Source: Clavelina lepadiformis
Taxonomy: Eukaryota > Chordata > Ascidiacea > Aplousobranchia > Clavelinidae
Reading direction: 5' to 3'
DNA: 64,000 bases
NCBI RefSeq assembly: GCF_947623445.1
Contig: NC_135247.1
Coordinates: 2,234,501 to 2,298,500, forward strand
The translations under genes were made by a program, and so were the position numbers. The notes beneath the pieces are model-generated. The model was given only the letters and a program-made list of their open reading frames with translations. It ran no database searches and was not told the DNA's origin. Position 1 is the stretch's first letter; each line of letters opens with the position of its first letter. Of this stretch, positions 23,301 through 36,756 are shown in pieces.

Positions 23301-26300
23301 ATATCATTTTATAGCGTATGTCTTTTGTTTGCTATATATTTGCATTATCTTTTGTATATGGTTCTACAATAAGTTCAAGTTACTTTGACGTTCAAGTAAA
23401 GCTTTTATTTCAGCTTCAAACCTATTGCACACAAACAAGCGCCTCACTGTTACCGCTCTGTTGATTTTAAGCCTGCTGTTTGTTTAGTTAATTGTAATCT
23501 TACCTTAAGCTAATTTGCAGGTTCGTAAATTGCCTTTAAGCGGCAAATTATGTGTTATCATAATCGTTTGAAATGTCTTTTCATGGAAGCCCACAAGACA
23601 AAAGATTGCTTGGTTTAACTTGAAGGCACACCATAAATTTCGGAATTGGTTGGCTAAAATACCAGGTGTAAATTTTTGAGATTACTTGACAAGACATACC
23701 GTAAAATTTGGGCATGTTTTTCAGAAAAGCAGTTATTCATCTTTTTAGGTTTTATTTATTAGTCCGGTAGGGACGGAAACAAATCTGGTTATGAACATAG
23801 GCCTAACAAGTATTAATGCATGAGACCAAGTACCCAATCCACAACGCCTTGCAGGTGCACGATAATTACGAGCTTCTACGAAACAGATTAATTATATATA
23901 GTTATAAACAATTCTAATTAATGCTTTCTTGATTTCAGGAAGAGTTTCATTCATCTCAAATGCGACAGTTCAACGGCGATAGTACCAAGTTTTACTGCCT
24001 ACAAGCATGTTAAGGTTTGCAAATCGACATTCCATGAAAACGTTGGTCCCTCGTAAGTACATAAAAATCTTTTTCATCTTTGATACAACATTTGAATGTC
24101 CTTTTATTCCTTCGATGGTATTTATTCTACTTAAAAGTGAAAATTTTTATACGGTACATACTGCGCTACTGACTGTGTTATCGACGTTGGCTTTGTCACA
24201 TTAAAAAATACTTTTGCTAGTTGTATTTCGAGTAAAAATAAAGCCATCTCTTTTAGACCCTCAATGTTTCGGCAAACATCTAATATGCACGATGTTAACA
24301 GGATTAAAACCTGCTGCCGTAACAACAAATAAAATCAGGAATGAATAGAATTAAATCGGTAACTATGCTTGTGTCGAAGGATAAGACTCGTAATGCGTGA
24401 ATTTTCTAAAATTATTTTGAGAAAATTTGTTTAGTTTGGTAAAAATCTTGCACACAGTTTTCTTTCACTTATGTTTTTCTGATGTCTGCGTTCGCATGTT
24501 ACAGCATACTTTGCACCATAGCGACCATTAGCGGGAATAGTTATGTAATAAGACCTTCCACATGCTGATATATGCAATGAAGTTTGTAGCTGATTTTGTG
24601 TTCTAAGGCTCATTGGCAAACTGCACCCAAGTTGTTGTTTACTGATTTGTTACAATATTACCAGGTTATGATGTTATTTTTCTATTTGTTAGTTTTCAGA
24701 GTTTTGCAAACTTGTATGAGCCATTGCTGGACCCTTCACTTCTGTGTACTTATACTAGTATCTTATTATGTAGTTGCAACGAAATGATGGTGTTATGTTA
24801 AAACTTGTAATTGAACTAGGCGATCACACGATCAAGTTACAAAGTTGCAACACATAGTTGTTTATAATTTCTGGGCTATTGATTATATGAGTCTCCACGC
24901 AAGGTCGTATAAACTTTTCACAACTAGAAAGTCAGATTGTTCGTGCTGATTTATTATCGTCTGATTGCAGACAATTCTTCGCAGTCATTTCAGTTTAAAT
25001 TGTTTGTAACTTGACTGCCTATGTAAGCACGACCGCTTACTCGATTAGTTTGATGTTGGATCTTTTTCAACTGTCGCTAGTTGCTGCCCAATTGGCTTGG
25101 CATCAAGGAGCATTGGTTAGACATGATGAAACATAACATTGAGTCGAGACAGCAAAATAGCAACGTCTTTTTGACTGGATTGTAGTAGAGTTATAATGAA
25201 TTATATTGAGCGTAACTCATTGCAATAAACAGCTACGCAAATTAGCACAGCAAAAACACATCATATAGAAATAAACACAAGAGCGACACGAAACGGAAAT
25301 TACATTCAAGAAACCCAGTATTCAATAGGAAATTGTTTGCAGGCTGCCGTCACATAGCCACAAAAGCTAAACATCATAAACGTCCGACCGCAATGGTTTT
25401 TTAACTTCGCCAGACGTTTTCAACGACCTTTCTTGTAAGTCCAACTGTCATGCGTAAATACCAGCAGTCGCTGTATGATTTTGCATGTGACACGTTATGG
25501 CGCTGCCCTACAAAGTGTAACGTGTCTTCATGTTTTTGTCCATTGTTTTTACGTGTGATTATCATAAAACCCTGCCCCTGCAGGCTTACAGCTGCAGGGG
25601 CTTATCTGCTTTTTTCCGCTATTGTATTAAGGTGGAAGTAAAAGTAAGTTACCAACAATGCGCATAAAATTATTATTTCTCCAAATTAAAAACGATGCCA
25701 ACTAGCTGGATGGAAAATGTTATTGGTTATCGTCTATTACATCACCACATCAGAAAACATTTCACACGATACCATTGCTTTCTAGTAGATGTTCACATGT
25801 GAACATCTGAAATCATTCGCTTAAAAGAAATCCTTATCAGCGTGTTTAGAAAAACGCTAAACATTATGTGTTTTTTGCCAATGCTGTTCGGTTTCTGCGG
25901 TGATTAATAATTGATAACACAGCATTAGAAATTCTAAGCCACTCTCTTTCGTATTCTATCAGGTCATAATTTAGACGGTCTGGCAGTTTCTGTTTTATAT
26001 GTAACCGCGTCTACGATACGGTAGGATCGATAATAATCATCATCTGGTCTGGAGGCTGGTTTTGCCCAGATATTACTTTTGCAACGTGTCAAAAGTAACA
26101 ACCACATATCATATCAACCACTATTTTAGATTACAATATAACATAGAAATGTTTAACAAACGGCATACAAATATCCAAATAGGTTCTATAATGTCCTTAC
26201 AGTTATAAGGTCATAAGCGTCGGAGACTTAAAGGCCAAGTTTGACTATTTCGTTTAAAGCATTTTGCTATGCGGAGGTCACTGTCACTAATACAATGTGG

Positions 26301-26340
26301 TTTTGTAAATTGCTTTTGATGTTTGCTGTCGTTAAAAGTA
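20330..26340. other. six kilobases without a recognisable gene
   Basis: AT-rich DNA. No frame on either strand resembles a known protein, and none shows a convincing chain of splice-bounded exons. At about 24790-25150 the words TATATGAGTCTC and AAGGTCGT recall the LTR relics at 16.4-17.3 kb, hinting at another eroded LTR, but the match is too weak to call. Confidence 0.4.
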
Positions 26341-26357
26341 CAAACCTATCTATCTTT

Positions 26358-26873
26358 GGGTTCCACGACATATGGCCGCGGGAAAGTGGCCGCGAACAAA
26401 CTCACCGGGGTCAACTGAACGTGACGTAAATTGACCGCAGACAAACTGACTGTGACATAAACTGGCCGGCGATCAAATTAACCGTCGATAAATTGGCCGG
26501 CGATCAAATTAACCGGCGACAAATTGGCCGTCAAAAGGTCAAAATTCTAATTCACTATCTAGTCACTTCTGTTTATTTCAATAAACGTTTCAATGTGTAT
26601 TGAAATAAAAAACAATTTTGTTAAAAACAAAGGAAATAGTTACAAACAAATATTTACTTTACATATCATATACTACCGAGTTTAAAATTTTGACCTTTTG
26701 ACGGCCAATTTGTCGCCGGTTAATTTGATCGCCGGCCAATTTATCGACGGTTAATTTGATCGCCGGCCAGTTTATGTCACAGTCAGTTTGTCTGCGGTCA
26801 ATTTACGTCACGTTCAGTTGACCCCGGTGAGTTTGTTCGCGGCCACTTTCCCGCGGCCATATGTCGTGCTCCC
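26358..26873. mobile_element. foldback MITE with ~185-bp inverted ends and 8-bp target duplication
   Basis: The left arm (26358 to about 26550) and right arm (about 26687-26873) are near-perfect inverted repeats starting GGG(TTC/GAG)CACGACATATGG. They are separated by about 135 bp of AT-rich spacer. The target duplication CTATCTTT lies at 26350-26357 and 26874-26881. Each arm contains two copies of GGCCGGCGATCAAATTAACC-type units plus related 'GATAAATT' words. There is no coding capacity. The near-identity of the arms implies recent activity or strong arm homogenisation. Superfamily is undecided: a MULE-like or Merlin/hAT-like origin would fit an 8-bp duplication. Confidence 0.88.
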
Positions 26874-26881
26874 CTATCTTT

Positions 26882-27761
26882 GTCGTCATTTGATAACCGA
26901 GTGCGGCAACAGTGTTTTACTACATTAGCGCAATTGGTATGACACACGAATTGCCGTCGTTTCACGTGAGGGCTTCAAGGCATGTCGCTTATTTAGTCCA
27001 TGCTTCATAATTATAAACCACAGGAAGATCTGTAGCTATCGTTTTACCGGTTATTTGAATGCGCTCATCGTTACACTGCGTTAATGAGTAGGCCAGAGAG
27101 CACTGAACAAATAAGACATAATCTCCTTCAGTATTTTAGGTAGTGCTGGCCTTTCATAATCAAACAGTGCGTTTTATAAATAACAATATGATTACTTGTT
27201 TCTGCTTTTCAATATTGAGTTTTCATTACGTTTCGATACACTGTTTTTTAAATTGTTTATTCGCAAAAACTGCACTATGCTTGCAAAGTTTGCTTTTAAT
27301 TCTCCCTAAGCAACGGAGAAAAGCTTTCTATATGCACAATATGAGCATTACATAGCATTCAGTATATGAGCACGTAATATATATGCATTCAGAGAATGTA
27401 TCATAAGGTACAACATTGGCCCAATATGAGCATAAGTTTTGTAATTGCTTGATAAATTAAATTTGTCTGGTAGCCATGTCTACAGTACATACTGTAAATA
27501 TTCATGTATGTAGTTGTCATGTACACGCTAAACAAAGTAACTAGCAAGAAAACAGTTGCTATTCAAAGACTCTAAGACGTTTGCGTGGAAGTTTGCGTAC
27601 CCTTGATAAAGTAAAGCAATTTGACTCGAAGTAAATATGGAATGAAACCTGTTTAAATAAACTATTTTCGTCCATTTGTGCAGTAGCGTTGAGTCGAGAT
27701 TTTTGGAATTTGTGTAGTAGTGGAATTTGTGTAATTTAATCTTTTTTGTCATCAAAGGTTT
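26882..27761. other. no gene recognised; 3' flank of SLC6 gene A
   Basis: AT-rich sequence downstream of the stop codon of gene A. It presumably holds its 3' UTR; no clear polyadenylation word was pinned down. Confidence 0.4.
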
Positions 27762-30700
27762 TTACAGCATTTCCTCATTTTCATCATTTTCGTGACCGTT
27801 ATAAAATTCACTGCACATCTTATCTCCCTTTGTTGATTGTTTTTGTTTGTCTTGTCTGCGCCGAAGCTGTGGGTCAATATACAACTGTTACTCTTCTGCA
27901 AAACCAGGTGTTAAAATCCTAGCGTTCTCTGACAACTGACCTCTTTCCAAGACTTCCTCGAAGTTATGGCAATATACACGGCATAAAGAGGGATCCACAC
28001 GGCTGAGCTTGCTGAAATAATCTGACAAAGAGCTTGAGCCCACGGTGGATAGATGTATTTACCGTAAGCCAAAGGACTGTACGCAGTTACGTAATAAACG
28101 GATACCACCTACATTTAACCACAAAAAGGTAACGAAATAGCTGGGTGTAATAGCAAACGTCACCTTAAAATTAATGCAGATAGATTTCGGTTGTACTAAC
28201 CAGACATAAAATTGGAGTCACGTATTTCCACATGAAAATAATCAGAGGTCGGATCTTGCTAGGTCCTATCATTCGGTTGATTTCATCCCAGTGACGGTCA
28301 GCACCGTACACCCAACCAATTGCTATACACTCACATGCAGATATGAAGAACAAACTCCATCCTGCTATGCCATATGTGTTGAACATTTCAAAGACATAAA
28401 CGCCACCCTGTACATGATAAAAATTTTAGTTCAGTTTGTAGGTTGGAATTCTGGACCTTGGGTAAAGGTCAATATCTTGAAACGGTTTGGCCTATATGTA
28501 GATACTAGATACATAATAGCTAACAGCTAGAAATAGAGATACAAAGTAAAGTACTGAATTTCTTTCACCTCAGTCATAAAAATGAGACCTCCAAGGTAAA
28601 AGCCTACGCTGCTGAAAGCCAGAAAGATTTGCCTTGAATATTTGTGGAATGTTCTCAATGGCCGAATGTAGTCGAGAAAGAATGCACAAAAGCTTTCGAC
28701 GTAAACGAACTAAAGCATATTCGAGTCACACTTGAATAGAATCAAAGCCTAATTTCGTTGAAACGAGAAGGGTGTTATAAGTGTCTTTCGGAAGTAATTC
28801 ACGATGGTGGTGCAGTCTGGTATTTGACACCTTCTTTTCTTCGGAAGCTGCTAGTTGTTTGCATCAAGGCTTTTGCATTGCCCACAGCTAGTCCAAGCGG
28901 GATACGACGATTTTTACGGTTAGTCTTAGTTTATGGACCGATGATTTTATTGCCATCTTTAATTATGCTTCAGATGACAAAACGTTCAAAACAAATTAGA
29001 TTCAACGGTAAGTTGACTCGTACAATGCATGATAAAGTGTTCACCTGCGAATCGAAGCCCAAAAGAAGGATTGTCAGGAAAAACATGGCGTTCCAAAACT
29101 GCGGTAAAGGCAAGAAAGTTAACGCTTGTGGATAAGCTATGAAAACTAATCCCGGCCCAGACTGTGCGACTTCATCCATAGTTCGGTTCTGAGTCATACA
29201 AAATCGTTGTAAAAACCGGCTTCGTCCTGTAGTCTTTATATTAGTTCAACCAACCTGCAAATGCGCCATGGAGCCCAAAGTTGAAAAAACGGCAAATCCG
29301 CAAAGAAAACTTGCCAGACCATTTGAAACTACGATCATCAGAATATCTCTGGTAAACAGTAATACCGTTATTAGCTGACTTAAAGTAACACGGCACTGCC
29401 GTTATGCATTATTGAAGTCGATTATAATTTTTTTAAGCGCGCGGTCCATGGTTTTCAACAACTGATTTCTTTGCGCTTTACGTACGTCAGAAGATTTTGG
29501 TGATATTTGTTGTAACTTCCGAGAGTAATGAGACTACCAGTCCCCAAGCAGCACGAATATAGAACTTGCGTGGCTGCGCTAATCCACACCTGCAAGATAT
29601 AGGAATATACGTTTTAGACTTTCACACTGCAACAGACAGCATTTTACTCGTGAATGTTTGTTACTTCAGGATTTTTCAGCAGTGTTGCGTTTGGTGTCAG
29701 ATATTGATAGATTCCCAATGAGGCACCTTCTAACGTTGCCCCTCTCACGACCACGACAAGTATCAAGACAATCGGTACCGTTGCAGTGAAGTAAACCACC
29801 TGGTAATTCTTCGTTTTAGTAGAGCAATAACTGTCAGTTAAAATGGCGATGACGTTTTAGAAGTGATTTCTGACCTTTGCTGACCATTTTATCCCTTTAA
29901 AAGTTGCAAAATAACCCAGAACCCAGATTACTCCAAGATAAAGCACGAGGTCTACACGAAGATTGCCAATTGTTTCGACTCCTGAAGAAATTCCCAGTAC
30001 CTCATAGCTGTAAAGGCTTTTGTTAAAGATCGTTCTTATTCCTATAAACCTTTATGTTACGCAAGCAATACTTACTTCCAAAACTGTTCTGCCGACGACA
30101 TAGTGCTGGTTTCGTTTGTATGATTCCATGCAATTCGCGGTACTGTACTCGTATTCAAAGCGGATGCATTTGATAAGTTGGAAATTTCATCTAGAATGCC
30201 CTTACAACCATCTCTGTTCCACGCGTTATCGCAAGTAGCCCAAGGCAACCGCGCATTAAAACTTGAAATTAAATATTTTAAAACCCAAGCTAGTATGACT
30301 GGGTAGCAGAAGTTTGAATGGAAGATTAAAACGGAGCCGGCAAAAGCAATGCCTGCAAACAAAACCACAAAGAATGACAAATGTTCGCATCGAGTCCATT
30401 GAAACACGACGTCATACGGAATAATGTTACAACAAGCACATAATGTCTCACACAACCGTGTGTTTAACTCCAGAGCTATACTTTATTTCCTTACCTTTAA
30501 ATATAGGGACCGTAGACCAAGACGCCATTAGACCTTTTCGTACCGACTGGCCAAGCGAAACTTCAAGAATCAGTAACGGAATAGCCAAGATTAGGACAGA
30601 CAACCAGTACGGCAATAGAAACGCACCTGATTACAATTGTACCAGCAATATTTAACAGTAAACCTAAAAAGCTATAGAACAATGCGTAGAAACCCAACCA

Positions 30701-30880
30701 ACCTCCACCATATTTGAAGCAAAGATAAGGAAACCTCCAAATATTTCCCAAACCAATGCACATTCCAACGCTCGATAGAATAAAATCCCAGCGTTTGCTC
30801 CAAGTCTGTCGCGGTTTGTCTTGTGACATATTCTTTTCCATGCTCGACGTCGATTCGCTTGAATAAGATATTGATTCCAT
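27762..30880 (-). CDS. SLC6-family Na+/Cl- coupled transporter, gene A
   Basis: A 12-helix plasma-membrane symporter of the SLC6 (NSS) family, GABA/taurine/creatine-like branch; substrate unknown. Exons: 30703-30880, 30495-30626, 30076-30352, 29875-30007, 29665-29799, 29486-29589, 29255-29348, 29045-29188, 28569-28709, 28201-28407, 27941-28108, 27762-27866. They sum to 605 residues, normal for the family. Seen: TM1 [10 protein letters not shown], with glycine where monoamine carriers have aspartate; GGGAFLLPY in TM2; the EL2 disulphide pair in [17 protein letters not shown] in TM6; [12 protein letters not shown] in TM7; DSQ in TM8. The tyrosine, glutamine and serines matching the GAT1 chloride site are kept. 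Intron 1 is only 76 nt. The tail is acidic (ends NEEML). It is the most 3' member of the array and differs most from C and D in EL2. Confidence 0.93.
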
Positions 30881-32889
30881 TGTTCAGCTCACAAACTTCG
30901 CTCTTAACTTAATAGTTTTCTACAGTATGGTCCACAACCACGATGATGTAAGTGCTTTTGTTACTGTTGTTCTCAAACTCCTGTGCTTTTGCAATTGGCT
31001 CTATAAAATTAGGTAGATGCAGTCGGTTGTTTAGCGAGCAAAATGGTTAATATGTTTATAATTTTTGTAAACATGTAAAGTTGTAAACTATTCACAACCG
31101 TAACGATCAAATGTATGATAGTGATAACTGATAACTGCTTAACATCAAATTTATAATTTGAATTCACTTTTTAAACTAAGTGCCTTTAAAATACCCATGA
31201 GAGATGCAAACGACTTCTTGCATCTTGCGCCTACATTAACAAATTACAAGCTTTAAAACATAAAATAAGAGACGATGACCTCCACATTATTTGCTGGCTT
31301 ATGATTACATTAGACCGATGTCCTTTTCAAATGTGACGTCAAGCAACAAAATTTCATTGGTTTTACTATATTTTCTTTAATCTCTATAATCAGACTTTGT
31401 TCCTTTTTCCACAAGTGACAAGTGTGGCAGTTTTGCGACAGACCCTCATTCTAGCTTTAAGTGGTTAACTGTTAACAGGCATTTTATCTGTTAACTGATT
31501 CACTTTGATAGCTCATATCTGAACGTTCCGGTAATTTTTTTGCATTGTATACCAACACCTCTGTGAATAGTATGCTTCCAACTGTGAATTGGACCAAATA
31601 ATCCTCTAGGGGTTTTCTGCGTTTGTTGTTGGGACAACGCCTGTCGACCATCAGCTTATTATTCATTTAACCTTTATAATTATTAAGAAACTCACAGCCA
31701 GAATATACGTGCACAACTTAGTATAGACTATACTAGAACCATTAATGCTTGATATACTTCAGCCAAAACCGCTTCTGCATTTCTTAAGGACTGAGAGAAA
31801 AACATATTTATAAAATACGTTTTTGCTAAAACCTTCCAGTATTAAAAGGTGTTCCTCTGGTAAAATGCGGTACTGAATTTGAATATAACTTATTGAACTA
31901 GGAATAGGAAATTGTTTAGGCTTTATGATTGGCAACCCAGCTTCCTGTTTTCCAGAATGTCCTATACACCGGTTCTAGCATTTTTGTTGTCAAAGCATGG
32001 ATGTCGAGTTTTGACTCATCGCCGAAGCACTGTGCTGTTCGTGAGATTTACAATTGGTTTCCGTCAATGTGACAAACCTATTTCGCTTCATTGGTTTATA
32101 ATGCGTTTATGTTCTGCCCATTTCGTTTTTATTTCCATCAGCTTTTTGGCGAAGCCACAGCCTGACTGATGCCAAATAACGATTAGAAACTCCAGTTTTT
32201 TGTTCATCGCACTGGCACTTGCAGTGTTACAATTTGATTCGCACTTAACTTATAACCAGCGTTTAGGAAGCATTTTATAGGGCAATTACGTTGATAGTAC
32301 CAACATTCTTAAGACCTTAGATGGCTGTCGTCTAGTCACTTTACCAGGCTCATCACCAGTCTGATCACATTTGTCACTGGCTGTCTCCTTTCAGGTTTTG
32401 TGCTCACGCGATCGGTCGATTACCGTTTTATAATAGCATTTTTTTCTGTTCTCGTGGTCGATAAAATTGCACGGTTACTTTTTTCTTTTCTTTTCTCGTC
32501 ATTTTTGGCTGTGAAATGTAAATTCACTAGTAAATAGGTGGTTTGCACACAGTAAACGTATAATTTAGTTTATTCATAAGCCGTTAATTTTGAACGAAAA
32601 AGAAAGCTCAAACGCAGAGTCCAAAGCTACAATTTATATCTACAGTACCTTTTTTACCATCTCGTTTAATACAGCCACTCACCACCAACGATACCACTTA
32701 AAAAATCGTTCTGTATCGGCCACCACATTTTTAGGGTTGTAATATCATTGCTGCTGCTATTATCTTCACCAAGCAAAATTTAATTGCAGTTTAGATGTAT
32801 TTAGAAGTTGAAAGTAGCTGGTAGCCCTTACGCCATATTGTTTACAGTTTGCTTAAATATATCTACGTGGTCACTGCAGTTCCCACGTC
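30881..32889. other. intergenic between SLC6 genes A and B
   Basis: No gene recognised. It should contain the promoter of A and the 3' flank of B. Confidence 0.4.
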
Positions 32890-35800
32890 TCACATCATTT
32901 CCAGTTTTTCTTCTTTGAAAGAATCGCTTAGATTTTCTCTTTTGTTGCTTGTTTCCATTCGACGCAGCTGCCATAACAAACGTACCAGTTGAGCAAGGCA
33001 ACTACATTTTGGTTAACTCACAACGTTCCCACCTTGGACCACGGCTTCTTTGTAGTTACGAGAAGGTACAACACGTACAGGGGAATCCAGATACCAGAGC
33101 TGGTTGATATCAGGTGGCAAACAACTTGGGCCCAGACCGGATACACATAGCTTCCATAAGATAGCGGGCTATGTGCAGTAACGTAGTATATTGACATCGC
33201 CTGCACATGTAAACTGTGACTTTGTCAAACGCTGTACACTTGTACAGCACACGGCGTAATCAACGCTTCTACGACTTCAAGTGGTCAATATCTGAATTGT
33301 AAAATAATAGTACGTTATTTTTATTTGTCAATTTACCAGACACAATATCGGTCCAACGTATTTCCACACAACAGTAACTATCGGCTGTATTTTACGAGGT
33401 CCTATCATTCGGTTAATCTCTTTCCAGTGGCAGTCAGCGCCGTACACCCATCCAATTGCTATAAATTCACAAGCAGCTATGAAAAATAAACACCATCCCG
33501 CTTTTCCGTACATGTTGAACATTTCAAAGACATATACGCCCCCCTGTTAAAAGATAATACAATCTAATGTTGATAATCAAAAATATTTGCTTAGCTTTTT
33601 GCCTCACTCCAAAGATGTCTATAAACTTTTGTTAATATAACAATGAAATCAAAAAATCCAACCTTTGTCATGAAAATCATTCCCAGTAAACAGAAGCCAA
33701 CACAACAGATGGCGAGGAAAAGTTGTCTGGAATATTTATGGCACTTTCTTAAACGAGGATTGATGTCCATGAACAGAGCACAGAAGCTCTCCATGTAAAC
33801 AAACTGTCAAATTTATAAACTTCCGCTGATCTCTTTAAATCAATTTGAGTGCTTATTTTTAGTTTAGATGAAACAGGTTATTACCTGTGAATCGAATCCA
33901 AGGAGTAGCAATGTCAGAAAAAATATAATGTTCCAAAATTGTGGCAAAGGCAACAAAGCTAACGCTTGTGGATAAGCTATAAAGACCAGTCCTGGCCCTG
34001 ATTGAGCAACTTCTTGGATTGTTAAGTTCTAGTTGACAAGTTTACTTGTCTTTGAATGGTTTTTATTTATATGTCAATATGAGGCGATTAATTGTTTGTA
34101 AACTGCACCTGAAAATAGGCCATTGATCCCAAAGTTGAGAAAACAGCGAATCCACAGAGAAAACTTGCAAAACCGTTAAAGAATGCAATCAATATGCTGT
34201 CCCTGTCAATCGAAAGCACAATTCAAAATAAATCATGTTCAAATATGTCGCACTAAGTCTTCAATGTGACTGTGATTTTAAGAGGATTTTAAGGCCGTTA
34301 CGTTTTGACCTGATAAAATTTTGGTTGTATTTGTTGTAGCTTCCCAAAGTAATAAGTCCTGCTCCACACAACGCATAGGAGTAAAAAACTTGGGAGGTAG
34401 CTCCTATCCACACCTGCAACACAAAATAAAAACTATAGTTAGTATAGTATGGGCTACACAAGATATAGTTAGAATGGGAATTTTGCCCATCGTGGCGTTG
34501 AAAGAATTTAAAAATAGCAATTTTTATATCAGTCTCACTTTGCGTTGATTTTTGATTCACAAAACGATTAAACACCGATAGGTTGCTCCTACATTGAAAT
34601 TTTTGGAGTTATTATTTATAGGAGCAATTTCAAACCTGAGGCAACATACCTCTGGATTTTGTAGTTTGCTTAGTTCTGGCCTGAGATAGTAATCGATTCC
34701 CAACGACGCGCCTTCTAGTGTTGCCCCTCTGATCGTCACGATTATTATGAGAACAACTGGGAGTGTTGCGGTGACGTATACCACCTGATGTGTTAGAGAT
34801 GTTGTCTGAATATGACACTGATTTTGGTGATAGCGAATTAATGATACATACCTTTGCTGACAACTTGATTCCCTGGAAAATCGCCAAGTAACCAAGGATC
34901 CAGATGACAGCCAAATAGAGCGCGAGATCTCCCTGCAGTCCGCCTATGTCGTGCAGTCCTCGCGAAACCCCCAAAATTCCATAACTGCAGTTGCGGATTG
35001 AGTTAACACATACCGTATTGGATTATACTTGCTTGTTGCTTTTTTCAAAACTTACTTCCAAAATTCTTCTGCTGCAGACATTGAAACCGTTGCACATGAT
35101 CTGTTAGTTGTGTTTGGCATTATCTCATTGAAATTATTTAAGGTTTTGATTGCTGTACCGTTGCCACCATAAAACAATTCTATGCAATGTTCTGTGTTCC
35201 ATTCGTTATTACAACTCATCCAGGGAAGGTTTTGAGTAAAACTCGACACAAAATATTTGAAAACCCAAGCTAATATTACCGGGTAGGACATGTTGGAATG
35301 AAACATTAACACTCCGCTGGCTAAACTGATTCCTGTAAAATGTGGTGTAACGCTTAAGGTTAATCGTTAGGTCTATCATGAAAGACTACCTTAGTTGATT
35401 ATTACGTTTGTTTTGCCTCAATTAATTCGATGCTTAGTCGTTTTTTTAATTTATTTATGTATAATTTTATTTATATTTTAATATTTTAAATTTATAATAA
35501 AATCGTTTTCCATACCTTTAAATATTGGTATTGTTGCCCACGAAGCTATTACACCCTTTTGTACCGATTGACCAAGTGAGACTTCTAATATTGTCAATGG
35601 AATTGCTAACACAACAACTGCGAGGATGTATGGAATTAGAAAAGCACCTGCATATTAAAACAAGTTTAGAAGTGTTGATATCGGATAAACTCTTTGAACT
35701 TGTATTTAAGGTTTAGTTTAACATGAATCATGTATTGCCCTTCTGAATCTAGTATTTCTGTTGCGGGTCATCTTACCTCCGCCATACTTAAAGCATAGAT

Positions 35801-35942
35801 AAGGAAACCTCCAAATATTTCCAAGTCCAATGCACATTCCTGCGCTAGAAATAACAAAGTCCCACGGCTTACTCCATGTCTCCCGTTTCGTCTTCGTTTT
35901 TTTTGAGGTACAACTGTTGTCCATTTTCAATGGTCTTTCCAT
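32890..35942 (-). CDS. SLC6-family transporter, gene B
   Basis: Exons: 35777-35942, 35516-35647, 35056-35332, 34852-34984, 34650-34784, 34310-34413, 34109-34202, 33885-34028, 33663-33803, 33337-33543, 33033-33200, 32890-32967. They give 592 residues in one frame. I start at the ATG at 35942 ([10 protein letters not shown]); a later in-frame ATG nine codons on is possible. Seen: TM1 [16 protein letters not shown]2 [10 protein letters not shown]2 [12 protein letters not shown]6 [15 protein letters not shown]7 [12 protein letters not shown] and TM8 GFDSQ. EL2 has several N-x-S/T sites (N-G-T, N-T-T, N-R-S). All ten middle exons match those of A in length. Expected role: Na+/Cl- driven uptake of a small amino-acid-like solute. 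It ends with an acidic tail (EEKLEMM). Confidence 0.93.
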
Positions 35943-36195
35943 TGCTTGCAATTACTGTCTACCCAATCTATATGGCACCAACTATGACTGCATTAACGAT
36001 CTGCCGAGCCCAAATGGCAATGAATAGTATGCATTGGATATGTAGCCAAAATCGTGCCCGTTTGATTTCTTTCATGAAAGGTTCAGGAAATTTTAATTTC
36101 CTTATCTATACCGAACCAGTCGGTATTTGATAAATTGATTCATTTTCGTTAGTCGTTATTTCAATCGCGTTAGTGTATACGCGTGGAGTTTTCAC
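35943..36195. other. short 5' flank of gene B
   Basis: No feature recognised. The left edge of the duplicated 6-kb unit follows at about 36196, so B's promoter region borders the duplication. Confidence 0.4.
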
Positions 36196-36756
36196 TTTTA
36201 ACAAACAGATTTATGCGACCTTAAGATTGTAATTTAACCTGACGTTTGCTAGATTCCTTATCGAAAATCTTTGCATTTTGTGCATGCCAGCAATTCACAT
36301 CAAGCGTGCCGACTATATGTTTCATAGTTTTAATGTAATTGACTATTATAAATAATAAAGACATTTTTTTCAAACTAGATGACGTTTGCGCACTTTGAAA
36401 GGCTCATCTCAAACGCAAACCGGTTTGCGTAGTTTGCGTGAGGTAGTCTCATTTCTTGTGTGAACCTCTATATTTACCCACACACATTGTCTGTTACCTG
36501 TCCCAACAGCCACTAGGTTTGTACAATTTTCTTAGTTGTAAACACATACACGTATATTATATATATTGTACGTATTCTAGTATTCAATCCAACCTAGCAT
36601 TACAAGTAACGTCAAAAAGCTTGTTTTACAAGTCGGAATCCTGAATAACTAGAACTAGAGTATTAGTGCAATAGCGTATATGGGTTGATTGATATGCATA
36701 GGATAAGATGGTTGCAATGTTGCTACATTCTACATTGATTTCTCATATGTCGGCCT

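Noticed and set aside
24790-25150. Another LTR relic of the 13.7-kb family
   Set aside because: Only a few short words match; no ends or duplication were visible.
25565-25605. GC-rich palindrome (CCCTGCAGG... CAGCTGCAGGGGC) as a structured RNA or terminator
   Set aside because: A short isolated inverted repeat in non-coding DNA; no other support.
28758-29135. 125-codon plus-strand open frame
   Set aside because: It lies antisense to exon 8 and part of an intron of SLC6 gene A, and its sequence has no protein-like features.
35943-35951. Upstream start for SLC6 gene B giving three more residues
   Set aside because: The codon is TTG, not ATG; the ATG at 35942 is the natural start.
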